Position numbers and translations under genes: made by a program
Source of the DNA: Paraburkholderia bannensis NBRC 103871
Lineage (GTDB): Bacteria > Pseudomonadota > Gammaproteobacteria > Burkholderiales > Burkholderiaceae
Assembly: GCF_000685015.1 (NCBI RefSeq)
Contig: NZ_BAYA01000005.1
Coordinates: 487,666-551,665, forward strand
DNA length: 64,000 bases
Direction of reading: 5' to 3'
Notes under the pieces: generated by a model
Told to the model about the DNA's origin: nothing
The model's input: only the letters and a program-made list of their open reading frames with translations
Database searches by the model: none
Shown here: positions 47,721 to 57,132 of the stretch, piece after piece
Layout: each line of letters begins with the position of its first letter
How positions within the stretch are numbered: the first letter of the stretch is position 1

Positions 47721-48473
47721 ATGAGATCGAGCACGAGTACGCGATGGGGCCTGGCGGCATGGGGAGGATTGCTCGTCGCGAGCGCGGCGCTGTCGGGGTG
47801 CGCGGCGTTCCAGGGCGACGCGGATACGACACTCTTCACGGCCAGTTGCAGCAACGCGGTCGCAGGCTATTACTGCGTGCAACCCGGCGATACGCTCAAC
47901 AGCGTCGCCTATGGCTTCGGGCGCAAGCCGGAGGACATCGCGCACTGGAATGGTCTCGCAGCCGGTGCGACCTTGCAGGTGGCAAGACTGCTGCGCGTGG
48001 CGCCGCCGGACTGGAGTGCGTTGCAGCGCAACGCGCCGGGCGCTGCGTCTGCGTCGGGTGCACAGACGCAGGCGCAGGCGACGGCACACGCCGCGCCGTT
48101 TATCTGGCCCGTCAGCGGCATGGTGGTGCAGGAGTTTGGCGTGGACGGCTCGCGCGGCATCGAGATCGCCGGACGCGCGGGCATGCCGATCAAGGCTGTC
48201 GCGGCAGGGCGCGTGGTCTACGCGGGCAGCGGCATCAAGTCCTATGGCCTCATGGTCATCGTCAAGCACGACGACGGCTACGTCACCGCCTACGGCAACA
48301 ACCGCAAGATCCTCGTGCGCGAAGGCGATGCGGTCACGCAGGGCATGACCATCGCCGAAATGGGCACGCGCAGCGGCGGCCAGGCGCTGCTGCAATTCGA
48401 AATGCGCGAGGGCACCCATGCGGTCGATCCGCTCGCGCATCTGCCGCCGGGATCGGGCCCGGTCGCGCAATAA
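47721..48473 (+). CDS. LysM/LytM lipoprotein of the NlpD type with degenerate peptidase
   Basis: A 250-residue lipoprotein: signal peptide ending in LSGC (lipobox), a LysM motif (YYCVQPGDTLNSVAYGFGRK) and a C-terminal LytM domain. The zinc ligands are lost: the first His-Asp pair reads SRGIEIAG instead of HxGxDIA, and later Tyr-x-His and His-x-His appear as YGNN and LQFEM. It is therefore a non-catalytic LytM factor, as NlpD and EnvC are, which activate amidases during cell separation. ATG 47721 is preferred over one 18 bp earlier because AGGATGA lies upstream. Confidence 0.83.
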   Translation: MRSSTSTRWGLAAWGGLLVASAALSGCAAFQGDADTTLFTASCSNAVAGYYCVQPGDTLNSVAYGFGRKPEDIAHWNGLAAGATLQVARLLRVAPPDWSALQRNAPGAASASGAQTQAQATAHAAPFIWPVSGMVVQEFGVDGSRGIEIAGRAGMPIKAVAAGRVVYAGSGIKSYGLMVIVKHDDGYVTAYGNNRKILVREGDAVTQGMTIAEMGTRSGGQALLQFEMREGTHAVDPLAHLPPGSGPVAQ

Positions 48474-48524
48474 AGCCCAGCGAAACCCAGCGGAGCTTTT
48501 CAGGCTCAAATGCGCTGGGCGTCG

Positions 48525-50006
48525 TCAGCCAGAAAGCGGCGACGCCAGCGACGCCCCATTCGCATGAGCGAAGGCGACGCGATTGCGGCCCGCGCGCTTG
48601 GCCGCATAGAGCGCCGTGTCGGCGGCTTCGATCAAGGCGGTCGGCGTGACCTCGATGTCCGCCAGGCCGCTCGTCGCGCAGCCTGCGCTGACCGTGATCT
48701 GGCCGCTGGCCGCAGGCGTGGGAATCATCAGCTCGACGACGGCCGCGCGTGCGCGTTCCGCGATGACGCCTGCTTCCGCCGCATCCGTATCCGGCAATAC
48801 CAGCGTGAACTCCTCGCCGCCGTAGCGCGCGACGAAGTCGCCGGGGCGCAGCGCGCGTGCGAGCGCACCGGCCACGGCGGCGAGACAGGCATCGCCTTGC
48901 AGATGGCCGTAGGCGTCGTTGTAGCGCTTGAAGTGATCGACGTCGATCATCACCAGCGAGAGCGGCTGCGCGTTCTGGGCCGCGCGCTCGCAGGTCAGCA
49001 GGAACTGTGTGTCGAAGTAACTGCGGTTGTAGACGCGCGTGAGCGCATCGCGCGCCGAGGTACGCACGAGCGATGCGTGCACCTCCGCAAGCTGCCGGTA
49101 GAGCGCCGTGACTTCCCAGACCAGCACGCATACCAGCACGCCCGGCGCGAGCATGCTGAATATCCGCGCGACGTACCAGCCGAGCGTGAAGCGCTCGATG
49201 CTCAAGGTATTGAGCGCGGCATCGACGAACGACGCCAGCAGCGCCACCACGATCCACAAATCGAGCACGAGGCGCAGCCGCCCCTTGAGCAGCACCACGG
49301 CGATGGCGGCAACGTTGAGCGCGCAGATCGCGAGGCCCGCCAGGTTCGCGATCAGGTGCGCGCCCAGAGGGGAGCCTGGTGATGAGCCTGAAGATGAGCT
49401 TAGTGGCGTGGCCAGGCTGGACGGCTGCTGCAACAGCGGTGCGGCCGTGGATGCGCGCCATGGTTCGACCAGATCGATTTGCGTCACCAGCACGCCGAGC
49501 AGCGCAGCCACCGCAGCGGGGGCGGCGATCAGCAGCCAGCCGCGCGTCGCGCTCGCCCGGGGCGCGACGGTTGGCGCCGCGTCGGCGGCCGCGCGCGTGC
49601 GCACCAGTTCGGCGACGATCACCAGCAGCGGGAAGCCCGCGTGCCAGAAAATCCACATCCAGGCAGCGCTGTGCGGGCCAGCGCCCAGCAAACCGTTGCG
49701 CGTAAAAACGCCAGGAAACATCAGTAACTGCAGCGCGACGGCAATCGCCGTGAACGCATAGGCGCCGCCGAGCGCGCCCAGCATCGGCACGCGCGTGGCG
49801 GCGAAGCGCGCCCCGAGCAGAAATGCCGCAATACCCGACGTAGTGAACACAGTGAGCGCGCACATCGGCATGAACGGGGCGACAGCGGGCAGCGCCTCGT
49901 GCGCGCGCGGCGCGGCCAGTGCGAGCGTAAGCAGTATCGCGAGCGCGCAGGCACTGGCAATGAGCGCCTGCCTGCGTGTCGCCGGTGCGATCAGCAAGCC
50001 GTCCAT
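48525..50006 (-). CDS. Membrane diguanylate cyclase (MASE4-like sensor plus GGDEF)
   Basis: A 493-residue protein. The N-terminal ~280 residues hold about seven hydrophobic spans with sequence resembling MASE4 (ARFAATRVPMLGALGGAYAF, LQLLMFPGVFTRNGL, AWMWIFWHAGFPLLVI), followed by a GGDEF domain with RDALTRVYNRSYFD and the intact active site RYGGEEF. It should synthesise cyclic di-GMP in response to a membrane or small-molecule signal. The start is uncertain: ATG 50006 is used, but ATG 50192 is in frame and would add a 62-residue arm with Asn-Thr-x repeats. Confidence 0.82.
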   Translation of the reverse strand: MDGLLIAPATRRQALIASACALAILLTLALAAPRAHEALPAVAPFMPMCALTVFTTSGIAAFLLGARFAATRVPMLGALGGAYAFTAIAVALQLLMFPGVFTRNGLLGAGPHSAAWMWIFWHAGFPLLVIVAELVRTRAAADAAPTVAPRASATRGWLLIAAPAAVAALLGVLVTQIDLVEPWRASTAAPLLQQPSSLATPLSSSSGSSPGSPLGAHLIANLAGLAICALNVAAIAVVLLKGRLRLVLDLWIVVALLASFVDAALNTLSIERFTLGWYVARIFSMLAPGVLVCVLVWEVTALYRQLAEVHASLVRTSARDALTRVYNRSYFDTQFLLTCERAAQNAQPLSLVMIDVDHFKRYNDAYGHLQGDACLAAVAGALARALRPGDFVARYGGEEFTLVLPDTDAAEAGVIAERARAAVVELMIPTPAASGQITVSAGCATSGLADIEVTPTALIEAADTALYAAKRAGRNRVAFAHANGASLASPLSG

Positions 50007-50109
50007 GAGTAGCGTGCGTCCTGTTATGCGTCGTTGTCGTTGTGGGCAGGTGGCGATTCGTGTGCCGCCGCGCGTGGCCGTTCCGTCGTCATCAACCGCA
50101 CGATGGATC

Positions 50110-50172
50110 GGCGTATTCAACGTATGCGAAGTATTCGACGTATTCGGTGTTTTCGACTTATCCGGCGTATTG
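50110..50172. repeat. Seven tandem 9-bp units upstream of the cyclase gene
   Basis: GGCGTATTC, AACGTATGC, GAAGTATTC, GACGTATTC, GGTGTTTTC, GACTTATCC, GGCGTATTG, in register over 63 bp. Read on the minus strand in the cyclase frame the region gives an (Asn-Thr-x)-type tripeptide repeat. It may encode a variable N-terminal arm or be noncoding promoter DNA. Confidence 0.7.
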
Positions 50173-50360
50173 TGCGCCGATTCCTGGCGCATAGGTGCGG
50201 CTGTGCCGTATGACCGCGACAGGCCCGCCGGACAGGCCGCTCGCGCGCGCCACGGTTGAGTTTCCGAATCGAGCGCGATACATTGGGGCGCGCCTGGGCC
50301 AAGCAACGTCAAGCGCTTTATGCAAATGCAATCGTCGTAAATTCCCTGTAAGGAGCCCTG

Positions 50361-52376
50361 ATGGTGCAGCACGCAGCGCGCGAGAATCGTGAAGCTCACG
50401 GGTGGTTCGCCGCACGCGAGGGTGAGACCCGGCTCGGTGCGTGTGCGTTGGGGCTGGCCGTGGTGTTCGGCGTACTGGCGCTGGTGCCGGCTCTGCCTTT
50501 CGATGGGCGCTGGTGTGCCGTGCTGGCGAGCGCGAACCTCGATATCCTGATGGCCGTGCTCGGCACGCGGCTTTATGCCGAGCGTATCGAAGCGGCTCCT
50601 GCCGAACGCGCACCGCTTTCGAAAACGCTGCTTGGACTGGCCCGGCTGGCTTTTCAGCATGACGGTCGCAAGCGCAAGGGTGAAGGCGCAGAGCAGGAAG
50701 CCGAAGCCACTGAAGACACGCAAGCCAATCAAGCCGATGTTCACACGCTCCTGCGCGCCTTGCCCTGGCGGCCTTGTGCCGTGCCGCTGCTGGCGCTCGC
50801 TTCGCTCGCTTTCGTGGCGCTTGCGTGGTTGCGTCCTGCCTTCGAGGGCATGGCCTCCCCTGCGCAGGCGCCGCAGTTCGTGGCGGGCGCTGGCTCATTG
50901 GCGCTGGCGTTCGGCGTGCTGCTCGTCGAGCGCATCTACACGCACGAGGGCAAGCGTTCGGCTTCGGCGCTGGCTCTGACGGCGTTGCTGCGCGTGCTGC
51001 TGGTCGCGGCGCTGGGCGCGGCGGCCTCGGTAGCGCTGACGGCTTACGCCGCGATGTCCCCGACGTGGCTCGTGCGCTTGGTCGCCGCATTGAGCGGCGC
51101 GGTCGCGATCGAACTGGCCGCTCGCGCCGCCTGGGCGTGGTTCTCGGCGCCGGTGCCGCAGCCCGATGAAACATGGACGCTCGCCAGCACGATTGCGCAG
51201 GCCTTGCGTCCGCACGCCCGCCCGCTTGCAGCGCTCGACGAGCAATTGCGCGCGCGCTACGGCATCGATCTGCGCCAGAACTGGGCGCTGCAAAGTTTCG
51301 CGCGCCTCCTGCCGCTGACGCTTGGGGTGATGGTGCTGGCGGGCTGGCTGCTCGGCGGCGTGACGATTCTTGGCCCTGACCAGCGCGCCGTGTACGAGCG
51401 CTTCGGCGCACCGGCGGCGGTCTGGCAGCCGGGCCTGCATGTGGGCCTGCCCTGGCCGTTCGGCCGTGCGCGCGTGATCGACAACGGCGCGATCCATCAA
51501 CTGATCGTTTCCGGGAGCGCAGGAGGCGATTCCACTTCGGGCCAGCGTGCCGCGCCCGCAATCGCGACCTCAGCCGCCTCGGCGACCTCGGCGACCATTC
51601 CCGCCGATGGCCGCACGCCGCCGCAGCTCGACCGCCTCTGGGACGTCGCGCATCCGTGGGAAACCACCCAGGTGATCGCGGGCACGAGCAATGACCAGCA
51701 GGCTTTCCAGATTGTCAGCGCCGATGTGCGCCTCGACTACCGCATCGGTCTGTCCGACGCGGCGGCGCGCGCCGCGCTCTATCGCGCTGTCGATCTCGAC
51801 CAGACCGTGCGCGCGATCGCGAACCGCGAAGTCGTGCGCTATCTCGCCTCGCGCACGCTGCCCGCGCTGCTCGACACGCCGCAGACCGCGATGGCCGCGA
51901 CCTTGCGCGGCGTCGTGCAGCACGAGCTCGACCGCGCGATTGGCGGCATCGAAGTCGTCGCCGTGGTGATCGAGAGCGTGCATCCCCCGGCAGGCGCGGC
52001 GGCCGCCTATCACGGTGTGCAGGCCGCGCAGATTCGCGCCGACGCGAGCGTGGTCGAGGCGCGCGGCTTTGCGGCGGCCACCGTGGGCGGCGCGCAGCGC
52101 GAGGCGATCGAGGCCATCGCACAAGGCAGCGCGAACGGCGCCGACTCGCTGGCGGCCGCGCGCGTGCAGCAGGCCGGTTTCGACGCCGATGTGATCGCGC
52201 AGGGCCTGGGCGGCCCCGCGTTCGCCTTCGAGTACTACCTGCATGCGCTGCAAAAGGGCCTGCGTAACGCGAACCTGACCGTCATCGACGATCGGCTCGC
52301 GAGCGGCAATCGCGCGACTTTCGACTTGCGCCCGCTTACGCCCGTGACGGGCAAAGGCGTGCAGCCCGCGTGGTAA
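50361..52376 (+). CDS. Polytopic HflK-like SPFH protein (first of three)
   Basis: A 671-residue protein. The first ~330 residues contain about six hydrophobic spans, unusual for HflK, and then a further span (LPLTLGVMVLAGWLLGGVTI) leads into an SPFH (stomatin/prohibitin) domain with ILGPDQRAVYERFGAPAAVW and RLDYRIGLSDAAARAALYRA. A low-complexity Ala/Ser insert interrupts the SPFH part. AAGGAG (50350-50355) precedes the ATG. SPFH proteins oligomerise into rings on the membrane and enclose partners. It heads the SPFH/P-type ATPase operon. Confidence 0.83.
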   Translation: MVQHAARENREAHGWFAAREGETRLGACALGLAVVFGVLALVPALPFDGRWCAVLASANLDILMAVLGTRLYAERIEAAPAERAPLSKTLLGLARLAFQHDGRKRKGEGAEQEAEATEDTQANQADVHTLLRALPWRPCAVPLLALASLAFVALAWLRPAFEGMASPAQAPQFVAGAGSLALAFGVLLVERIYTHEGKRSASALALTALLRVLLVAALGAAASVALTAYAAMSPTWLVRLVAALSGAVAIELAARAAWAWFSAPVPQPDETWTLASTIAQALRPHARPLAALDEQLRARYGIDLRQNWALQSFARLLPLTLGVMVLAGWLLGGVTILGPDQRAVYERFGAPAAVWQPGLHVGLPWPFGRARVIDNGAIHQLIVSGSAGGDSTSGQRAAPAIATSAASATSATIPADGRTPPQLDRLWDVAHPWETTQVIAGTSNDQQAFQIVSADVRLDYRIGLSDAAARAALYRAVDLDQTVRAIANREVVRYLASRTLPALLDTPQTAMAATLRGVVQHELDRAIGGIEVVAVVIESVHPPAGAAAAYHGVQAAQIRADASVVEARGFAAATVGGAQREAIEAIAQGSANGADSLAAARVQQAGFDADVIAQGLGGPAFAFEYYLHALQKGLRNANLTVIDDRLASGNRATFDLRPLTPVTGKGVQPAW

Positions 52377-52434
52377 GCGATGACGCGCGAGCGCGGCATT
52401 GAAAGCAATCAATCTTGAGCAAGGTGATCTGAAC

Positions 52435-53529
52435 GTGGGTTTCATGCACACACACGGCGGCAAGCACGACGGGCACGACGGGCACGATGGCCACCACCAC
52501 CATCATCACCACGGCCATTCGCACGGCCAGCCCGGCGCGCCGGTGAACCGTCCGCGCTTTGCGCTGCGCGTGGCGCTCGCGACCCTGTGCGTGGTCGTCG
52601 CGCTGGTGGTCGCGAGCTTCGTGCAGGTGCGCGAGGGCGAGGCGGCCGTGGTCACGCGCTTTGGCGACCCGGTGCGCGTGCTGCTGCAACCGGGGCTCGC
52701 GTGGCGCCTGCCCGCGCCCATCGAAGCAGCCGTGCCTGTCGATCTTCGCTTGCACACCACGTCGAGCGGCCTGCAGGACGTCGGCACCCGCGACGGCCTG
52801 CGCATCATCGTGCAGGCCTACGTGGCGTGGCGCGTGCCCGCCAACGCCAGCGACATCGGCCGCTTCGTGCGCGCGGTGCGCAACGAACCCGACGAAGCCG
52901 CGCGGCAGATCCGCTCGCTGGTCGGCTCGGCGTTGCAGACGACTTCGGCGGGCTTCGATCTCGCTTCGCTCGTCAATACCGATCCCGGCCAGGTGCGCAT
53001 CGGCGCATTCGAGGAGGCGCTGCGCCGCCAGGTCGACGCCCAGGTCTACGCCGCGTATGGCGTGCACGTGGTGCAGGTCGGGCTGGAGCGCCTGACGCTG
53101 CCCGCCGTGACGCTCGCGGCAACGGTCGAGCGCATGCGCGCCGAACGCGAAACCGTGGCCGCGCAGCGCACCGCCGAAGGCAACCGCCAGGCCGCGCAGA
53201 TCCGCTCGGACGCCGACCGCGACGCGCGCGTGCTGATCGCCGACGCCAACGTGAAAGCCGCCGATATCGAGGCGCAGTCGCGCAAGGACGCGGCGGCCAT
53301 CTACGGCAAGAGCTACGCGGCCGATCCGCAGCTCTATACGATGCTGCGCTCGCTCGACACGCTCGGCACGGTCGTCAACACGAACACCAACCTGATCCTG
53401 CGCACCGACGCCGCGCCGTTCCGCGCGCTCGTGCAGGGGCCGCCGGGCATGGGCGCGCCGGCGGGCAACGCTGCCACGCCGGCGCCGCCCGCTCGCAGCC
53501 ACGAACAAAGCCACGGACAAAGCCGATGA
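52435..53529 (+). CDS. HflC-like SPFH protein with a histidine-rich N terminus
   Basis: A 364-residue single-span SPFH protein. The cytoplasmic N-terminal 30 residues contain 14 His (MHTHGGKHDGHDGHDG then seven His in a row), then a membrane span (LRVALATLCVVVALVVASFV) and an HflC-type SPFH domain (FVQVREGEAAVVTRFGDPVR; RLHTTSSGLQDVGTRDGLRI) plus a coiled, Ala/Glu/Arg-rich stalk. The His tract should bind Zn, Ni, Co or Cu. I use GTG 52435 because AAGGTGAT is 8 nt upstream; ATG 52444 is possible. Its stop overlaps the next start. Confidence 0.82.
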   Translation: MGFMHTHGGKHDGHDGHDGHHHHHHHGHSHGQPGAPVNRPRFALRVALATLCVVVALVVASFVQVREGEAAVVTRFGDPVRVLLQPGLAWRLPAPIEAAVPVDLRLHTTSSGLQDVGTRDGLRIIVQAYVAWRVPANASDIGRFVRAVRNEPDEAARQIRSLVGSALQTTSAGFDLASLVNTDPGQVRIGAFEEALRRQVDAQVYAAYGVHVVQVGLERLTLPAVTLAATVERMRAERETVAAQRTAEGNRQAAQIRSDADRDARVLIADANVKAADIEAQSRKDAAAIYGKSYAADPQLYTMLRSLDTLGTVVNTNTNLILRTDAAPFRALVQGPPGMGAPAGNAATPAPPARSHEQSHGQSR

Positions 53530-54560
53530 GCGCGCCCGAACTTCAGCCCACGCTCGGCCCGGGCGCGCAGACGGTGCGCCTGTCGTTCTGGTTCGTCGCG
53601 GTGCTGGCGGTGGTGGCCGCGCTCGTCTGGGCGTGCTCGAACGTGCGCCGCATTCCCGCCGATAGCAGCGCGGTCGTGACGCGCTTCGGCGCCTATGTGC
53701 GCGAGCAGGGCGCGGGGCTGCTGGTCGCCTGGCCGCGCCCGTTCGAAGACGTGCAGCTCGTGCCGGGCAGCCAGCGCGTGGTGGAGCATCGCGTGACGTC
53801 GCTCGACCGCGACCCGGGCGCACCGGCGACGCTGGGCCTCGACAGCGACGCCGAAGCCGGTTCCGGCTACGTGCTGACCGGCGACAACGGCGTCGTGCAA
53901 CTGAGCGCGACGCTGTTCTACCGCGTGAGCGACCCGTACGCCTACGCCTTGCAGCTCGAACATCTCGACGCCGCCATCGAGCGCGTGGTGTCCGCCGCCG
54001 TGGTGGAAACGGCGGCGCAGCGCGACCTCGACGCGATCCTGGTCGCGCGCCCGGAAATGGTGGCCGCCGACCAGCAAATGGCCGTGCGCCGCGAGCAGTT
54101 GCGCGGCGACCTGGCGCGCGCGATCCAGCACCATCTGGACGCGCTCGCCGCCGCGCACGCGGGGCTCGGCATCGAAGTGGCGCGCGTCGATGTGCAGACC
54201 GCGTTTCCCGCCTCGGCTATCGATGCGTTCAATGCCGTCCTGAACTCGATGCAGAACGCCGAGCGCGACGTCGCACGCGCGCGCACCGTCGCCGAAAGGA
54301 CGCGCCAGGGCGCGCAGCAGAACGCCGACCGCGTCGTCCAGGACGCCCAGGCGAGCGCCGCCGAACGCGTGGCGAAGGCGCAGTCCGAGACCTCGACGAT
54401 TGCGCAGCTCGAAGCCGCGCTGGCGGAAAACCACGATCCGGGGCTGGTGGCGCGCGCCTATCGCGACCGCGTGCAGGCCGTGCTGGCGAAGGCGGCGCGC
54501 GTGACGACGCTGGATCCGAACGATGCGTCGAGTCTCGTCCTGCCGGGGCACGCACCATGA
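53526..54560 (+). CDS. HflK-like SPFH protein (third of three)
   Basis: A 344-residue SPFH protein: membrane span VRLSFWFVAVLAVVAALVWA, SPFH segment VRRIPADSSAVVTRFGAYVR with the HflK-type insertion LTGDNGVVQLSATLFYRVSD, and an Ala/Arg/Gln-rich coiled region (ARTVAERTRQGAQQNADRVV). It overlaps both neighbours by ATGA, so translation is coupled. With the preceding two SPFH proteins it should form a mixed membrane complex comparable to HflKC, but next to an ion pump instead of a protease. Confidence 0.83.
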   Translation: MSAPELQPTLGPGAQTVRLSFWFVAVLAVVAALVWACSNVRRIPADSSAVVTRFGAYVREQGAGLLVAWPRPFEDVQLVPGSQRVVEHRVTSLDRDPGAPATLGLDSDAEAGSGYVLTGDNGVVQLSATLFYRVSDPYAYALQLEHLDAAIERVVSAAVVETAAQRDLDAILVARPEMVAADQQMAVRREQLRGDLARAIQHHLDALAAAHAGLGIEVARVDVQTAFPASAIDAFNAVLNSMQNAERDVARARTVAERTRQGAQQNADRVVQDAQASAAERVAKAQSETSTIAQLEAALAENHDPGLVARAYRDRVQAVLAKAARVTTLDPNDASSLVLPGHAP

Positions 54561-56551
54561 CGACACCGTACGAACCGCTCGGGCAGCGCGTCGATAGCGT
54601 GGATCTGGACGGCGCACCTCACGACGCGCCCGACCAGCAGGATGTCTCCGCACTCGCGCTATCCGCCGCCGAACGCCGCGCGATCACGCGCCACACGCTG
54701 CTTGCCTTGCTCGCGGGCGGCTTGCTGCTGCTCTCGCTCGCGTGGCCGTGGCTCTCGCCTGCGGGCGCGCGTGGCGACGCGACGCTCGCGCAACTGCTCG
54801 CGGCGGCGGCCTCGCTGGTCGTCGCGCCGCCCGTGTTCGCGGGCGCGTGGCACAGCCTCAAGTCGCCGAGCCTGCACGGCGTGACCGACCGCCTGATCGC
54901 GCTCGCGATGCTGGGCGCGTGGGCCGTCGGCGACATGACGACGGCGGCGCTGCTGCCCATCGTCATGACCTTCGGCCACGCGCTGGAAGAGCGCAGCGTG
55001 CTCGGCTCGCAGGAAGCGATCCGCGCGCTTGGCCGCCTGACGTCGGGCAAGGTGCGCCGCGTGAGCGCGACGGGCGCGATCGAGGAGGTGGCCTACGACT
55101 CGATCCGCGAAGGCGATCTCGTCGATGTGCTGCCGGGCGCGCGCATTCCCGCGGACGGCGTGGTGCGCCAGGGACGCTCCAGCATCGACAACGGCCCCAT
55201 CACCGGCGAATCGCTGCCGCAGGACGCGGGCGAGGGCGCGAGCGTCTACGGCGGCGCGATCAACCTGGACGGCCCGCTGCGCATCGAGATCACGCAGGTC
55301 GGCAAGGCGTCGACGCTCGGCAAGGTGATCGAGCTGATGCAGCGCGCGGAGGCCGCCAAGCCGCCCATCACGCAGGCGCTCGAACGCTACATGGACGTCT
55401 ATCTCGCGCTGGTGCTGCTGATCGCGGCGATTGTCTGGTTCACGAGCGCCAATGCGCAGGCGATGCTGGCGGTGATCGTCGCGGCCTGCCCGTGCGCGCT
55501 GGTGCTGGCGGCGCCCTCGACGGCCATCGCGGGGATCGCGGCGGGCGCGCGGCGCGGCATCCTGTTTCGCAACACGGCGTTTCTCGACAAGATCGCCGAA
55601 ATCGATTCGCTCGTGATCGACAAGACCGGCACGCTCACGCACGGTGAATTGCGCCTGACGCGCGCCATATGGCAGCCGGGCGTCGATGAAGCGCAGGCGC
55701 GCGAACTGGCGGCGCGCCTGGCGATGAGCAGCGCGCATCCGGTCTGCCGCGCGCTGGTGCGTGAAGCCGCCGTCAACGCCACGCCGTTGGACGAAGCGCG
55801 CGAATTGCGCGGCCTTGGCGTGATTGCGCAGACATCCGCAGGCGTCGCGGTGCTCGGCCGTGCGGATCTGCTCGCGCAGCATGTGAACGTGCTGCCCGCC
55901 GCGCCCGCCGAAATCGACGGCCCTTGCGCGGGTCTCGCGCTCGATGGCCGCCTGCTCGCGTGGTTCGGTTTCGCCGATACGCTGCGCCCCGAGGCGCGCG
56001 CCGCGCTCGACGATCTGCGCGCGCTCGGCATCGCGCGCGAAGCGCTGGTGACGGGCGACCGCGAAAGCGTCGCGCGGCGGCTCGCGGGCGAAGTTGGCAT
56101 CGAGACGGTGGTGGCGCAGGCGCTGCCGCACGACAAGCTGGACTATGTGCTCGCCGAGATCGACGCGGGCCACCATCCGCTCGTGGTCGGCGACGGCCTG
56201 AACGACGTGCTGGCGATCAAGGCCGGCTCGACCAGCGTGGCGATGGGCGAGCGCGGCGTCGATATCGCCGTGGCCTCCGCCGATGTCGTGCTGCTCGCCG
56301 ACGACCTGCGGCGCCTGCCCGATTGCATCCGTCTGGGCCGTGCATGCCGCTGCATTGCGACGACCAATGCCGCGATTGGCCTGGGCTGGACGGTGGCCGT
56401 GATCGCGCTCGCGGCGCTCGGCGCGCTGAGCGCGGTGGCCACCGCGATCCTCCATAACGTGGGCACGCTCGTCGTGATCGCCAACGCCGGACGCCTGCTG
56501 CGCCGCGACGATGGCGCGCCCGCTGACACTTCCTCAATTCGTATTCGATGA
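54557..56551 (+). CDS. P1B-type heavy-metal translocating ATPase
   Basis: A 664-residue P-type ATPase. It has TGES (216-219), the intramembrane metal site CPC (311-313, AACPCALVLAAP), the phosphorylation loop DKTGT (355-359), the SSAHP motif typical of P1B pumps and VVGDGLNDV. There is no N-terminal CxxC domain and the His-rich segment of this operon is instead on the HflC-like protein. CPC usually means Cu+, Ag+ or Zn2+/Cd2+ transport. Its start overlaps the SPFH gene and its stop overlaps the acetyltransferase gene, so all are co-translated. Confidence 0.88.
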   Translation: MTTPYEPLGQRVDSVDLDGAPHDAPDQQDVSALALSAAERRAITRHTLLALLAGGLLLLSLAWPWLSPAGARGDATLAQLLAAAASLVVAPPVFAGAWHSLKSPSLHGVTDRLIALAMLGAWAVGDMTTAALLPIVMTFGHALEERSVLGSQEAIRALGRLTSGKVRRVSATGAIEEVAYDSIREGDLVDVLPGARIPADGVVRQGRSSIDNGPITGESLPQDAGEGASVYGGAINLDGPLRIEITQVGKASTLGKVIELMQRAEAAKPPITQALERYMDVYLALVLLIAAIVWFTSANAQAMLAVIVAACPCALVLAAPSTAIAGIAAGARRGILFRNTAFLDKIAEIDSLVIDKTGTLTHGELRLTRAIWQPGVDEAQARELAARLAMSSAHPVCRALVREAAVNATPLDEARELRGLGVIAQTSAGVAVLGRADLLAQHVNVLPAAPAEIDGPCAGLALDGRLLAWFGFADTLRPEARAALDDLRALGIAREALVTGDRESVARRLAGEVGIETVVAQALPHDKLDYVLAEIDAGHHPLVVGDGLNDVLAIKAGSTSVAMGERGVDIAVASADVVLLADDLRRLPDCIRLGRACRCIATTNAAIGLGWTVAVIALAALGALSAVATAILHNVGTLVVIANAGRLLRRDDGAPADTSSIRIR

Positions 56552-57132
56552 ACACCACCCCCACGCTGACCGGCACGACGGTCGAACTGCGCCCGCTACG
56601 CGAAACCGATGCACCGGCACTGATCGAAGCCGCCGCCGACGGCGAACTCTGGAACCTGAAAGTCACGGTGGTGCCGGGCCCGGCGGCGGTGGCCGCCTAT
56701 ATCGCCAGGGCGCTCGAAGGCGAACGTGCGGGCACGGTCATGCCGTTCGTGATCGTTGCGCGCGCAACGGGACGGGTGGTGGGCAGCACGCGCTTCTGGA
56801 AAGTAGACCGCGCCAACCGCAAGCTGGAAATCGGCCATACGTGGCTGGCGGCGTCGGCGCAACGTTCGTCGATCAACACCGAGGCGAAGTTCCTGCTGCT
56901 GACCTATGCCTTCGAAACGCTCGACTGCGTACGCGTGCAATTCACCACCGATGAACTGAACGAGAAGTCGCGCGCGGCGATCCTGCGCCTGGGCGCGAAA
57001 CAGGAAGGCATTGTGCGGCACGAGCGCATCATGCCCGATGGGCGCAAACGCAATTCGGTGCGCTTTAGCATCATCGACGATGAATGGCCGGACGTGCGCG
57101 AGAAGCTTGAGGCTCGCTTAAAGGCGCTTTAA
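56548..57132 (+). CDS. GNAT family acetyltransferase, RimJ/RimL-like
   Basis: A 194-residue acetyltransferase ([80 protein letters not shown]), close to the type acting on protein N termini. Its start overlaps the P-type ATPase stop (ATGA), which makes it the last gene of the SPFH/ATPase operon. Whether it modifies that complex or is a passenger is unclear. It overlaps the convergent polymerase gene by 4 bp. Confidence 0.83.
   Translation: MNTTPTLTGTTVELRPLRETDAPALIEAAADGELWNLKVTVVPGPAAVAAYIARALEGERAGTVMPFVIVARATGRVVGSTRFWKVDRANRKLEIGHTWLAASAQRSSINTEAKFLLLTYAFETLDCVRVQFTTDELNEKSRAAILRLGAKQEGIVRHERIMPDGRKRNSVRFSIIDDEWPDVREKLEARLKAL

Noticed and set aside
52587..53525. A 657-codon frame spanning the HflC-like gene and continuing into the third SPFH gene
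   Set aside because: The upstream part is an Arg/Ala-rich shadow of the HflC-like gene; the real gene starts at ATG 53526 with an ATGA overlap.
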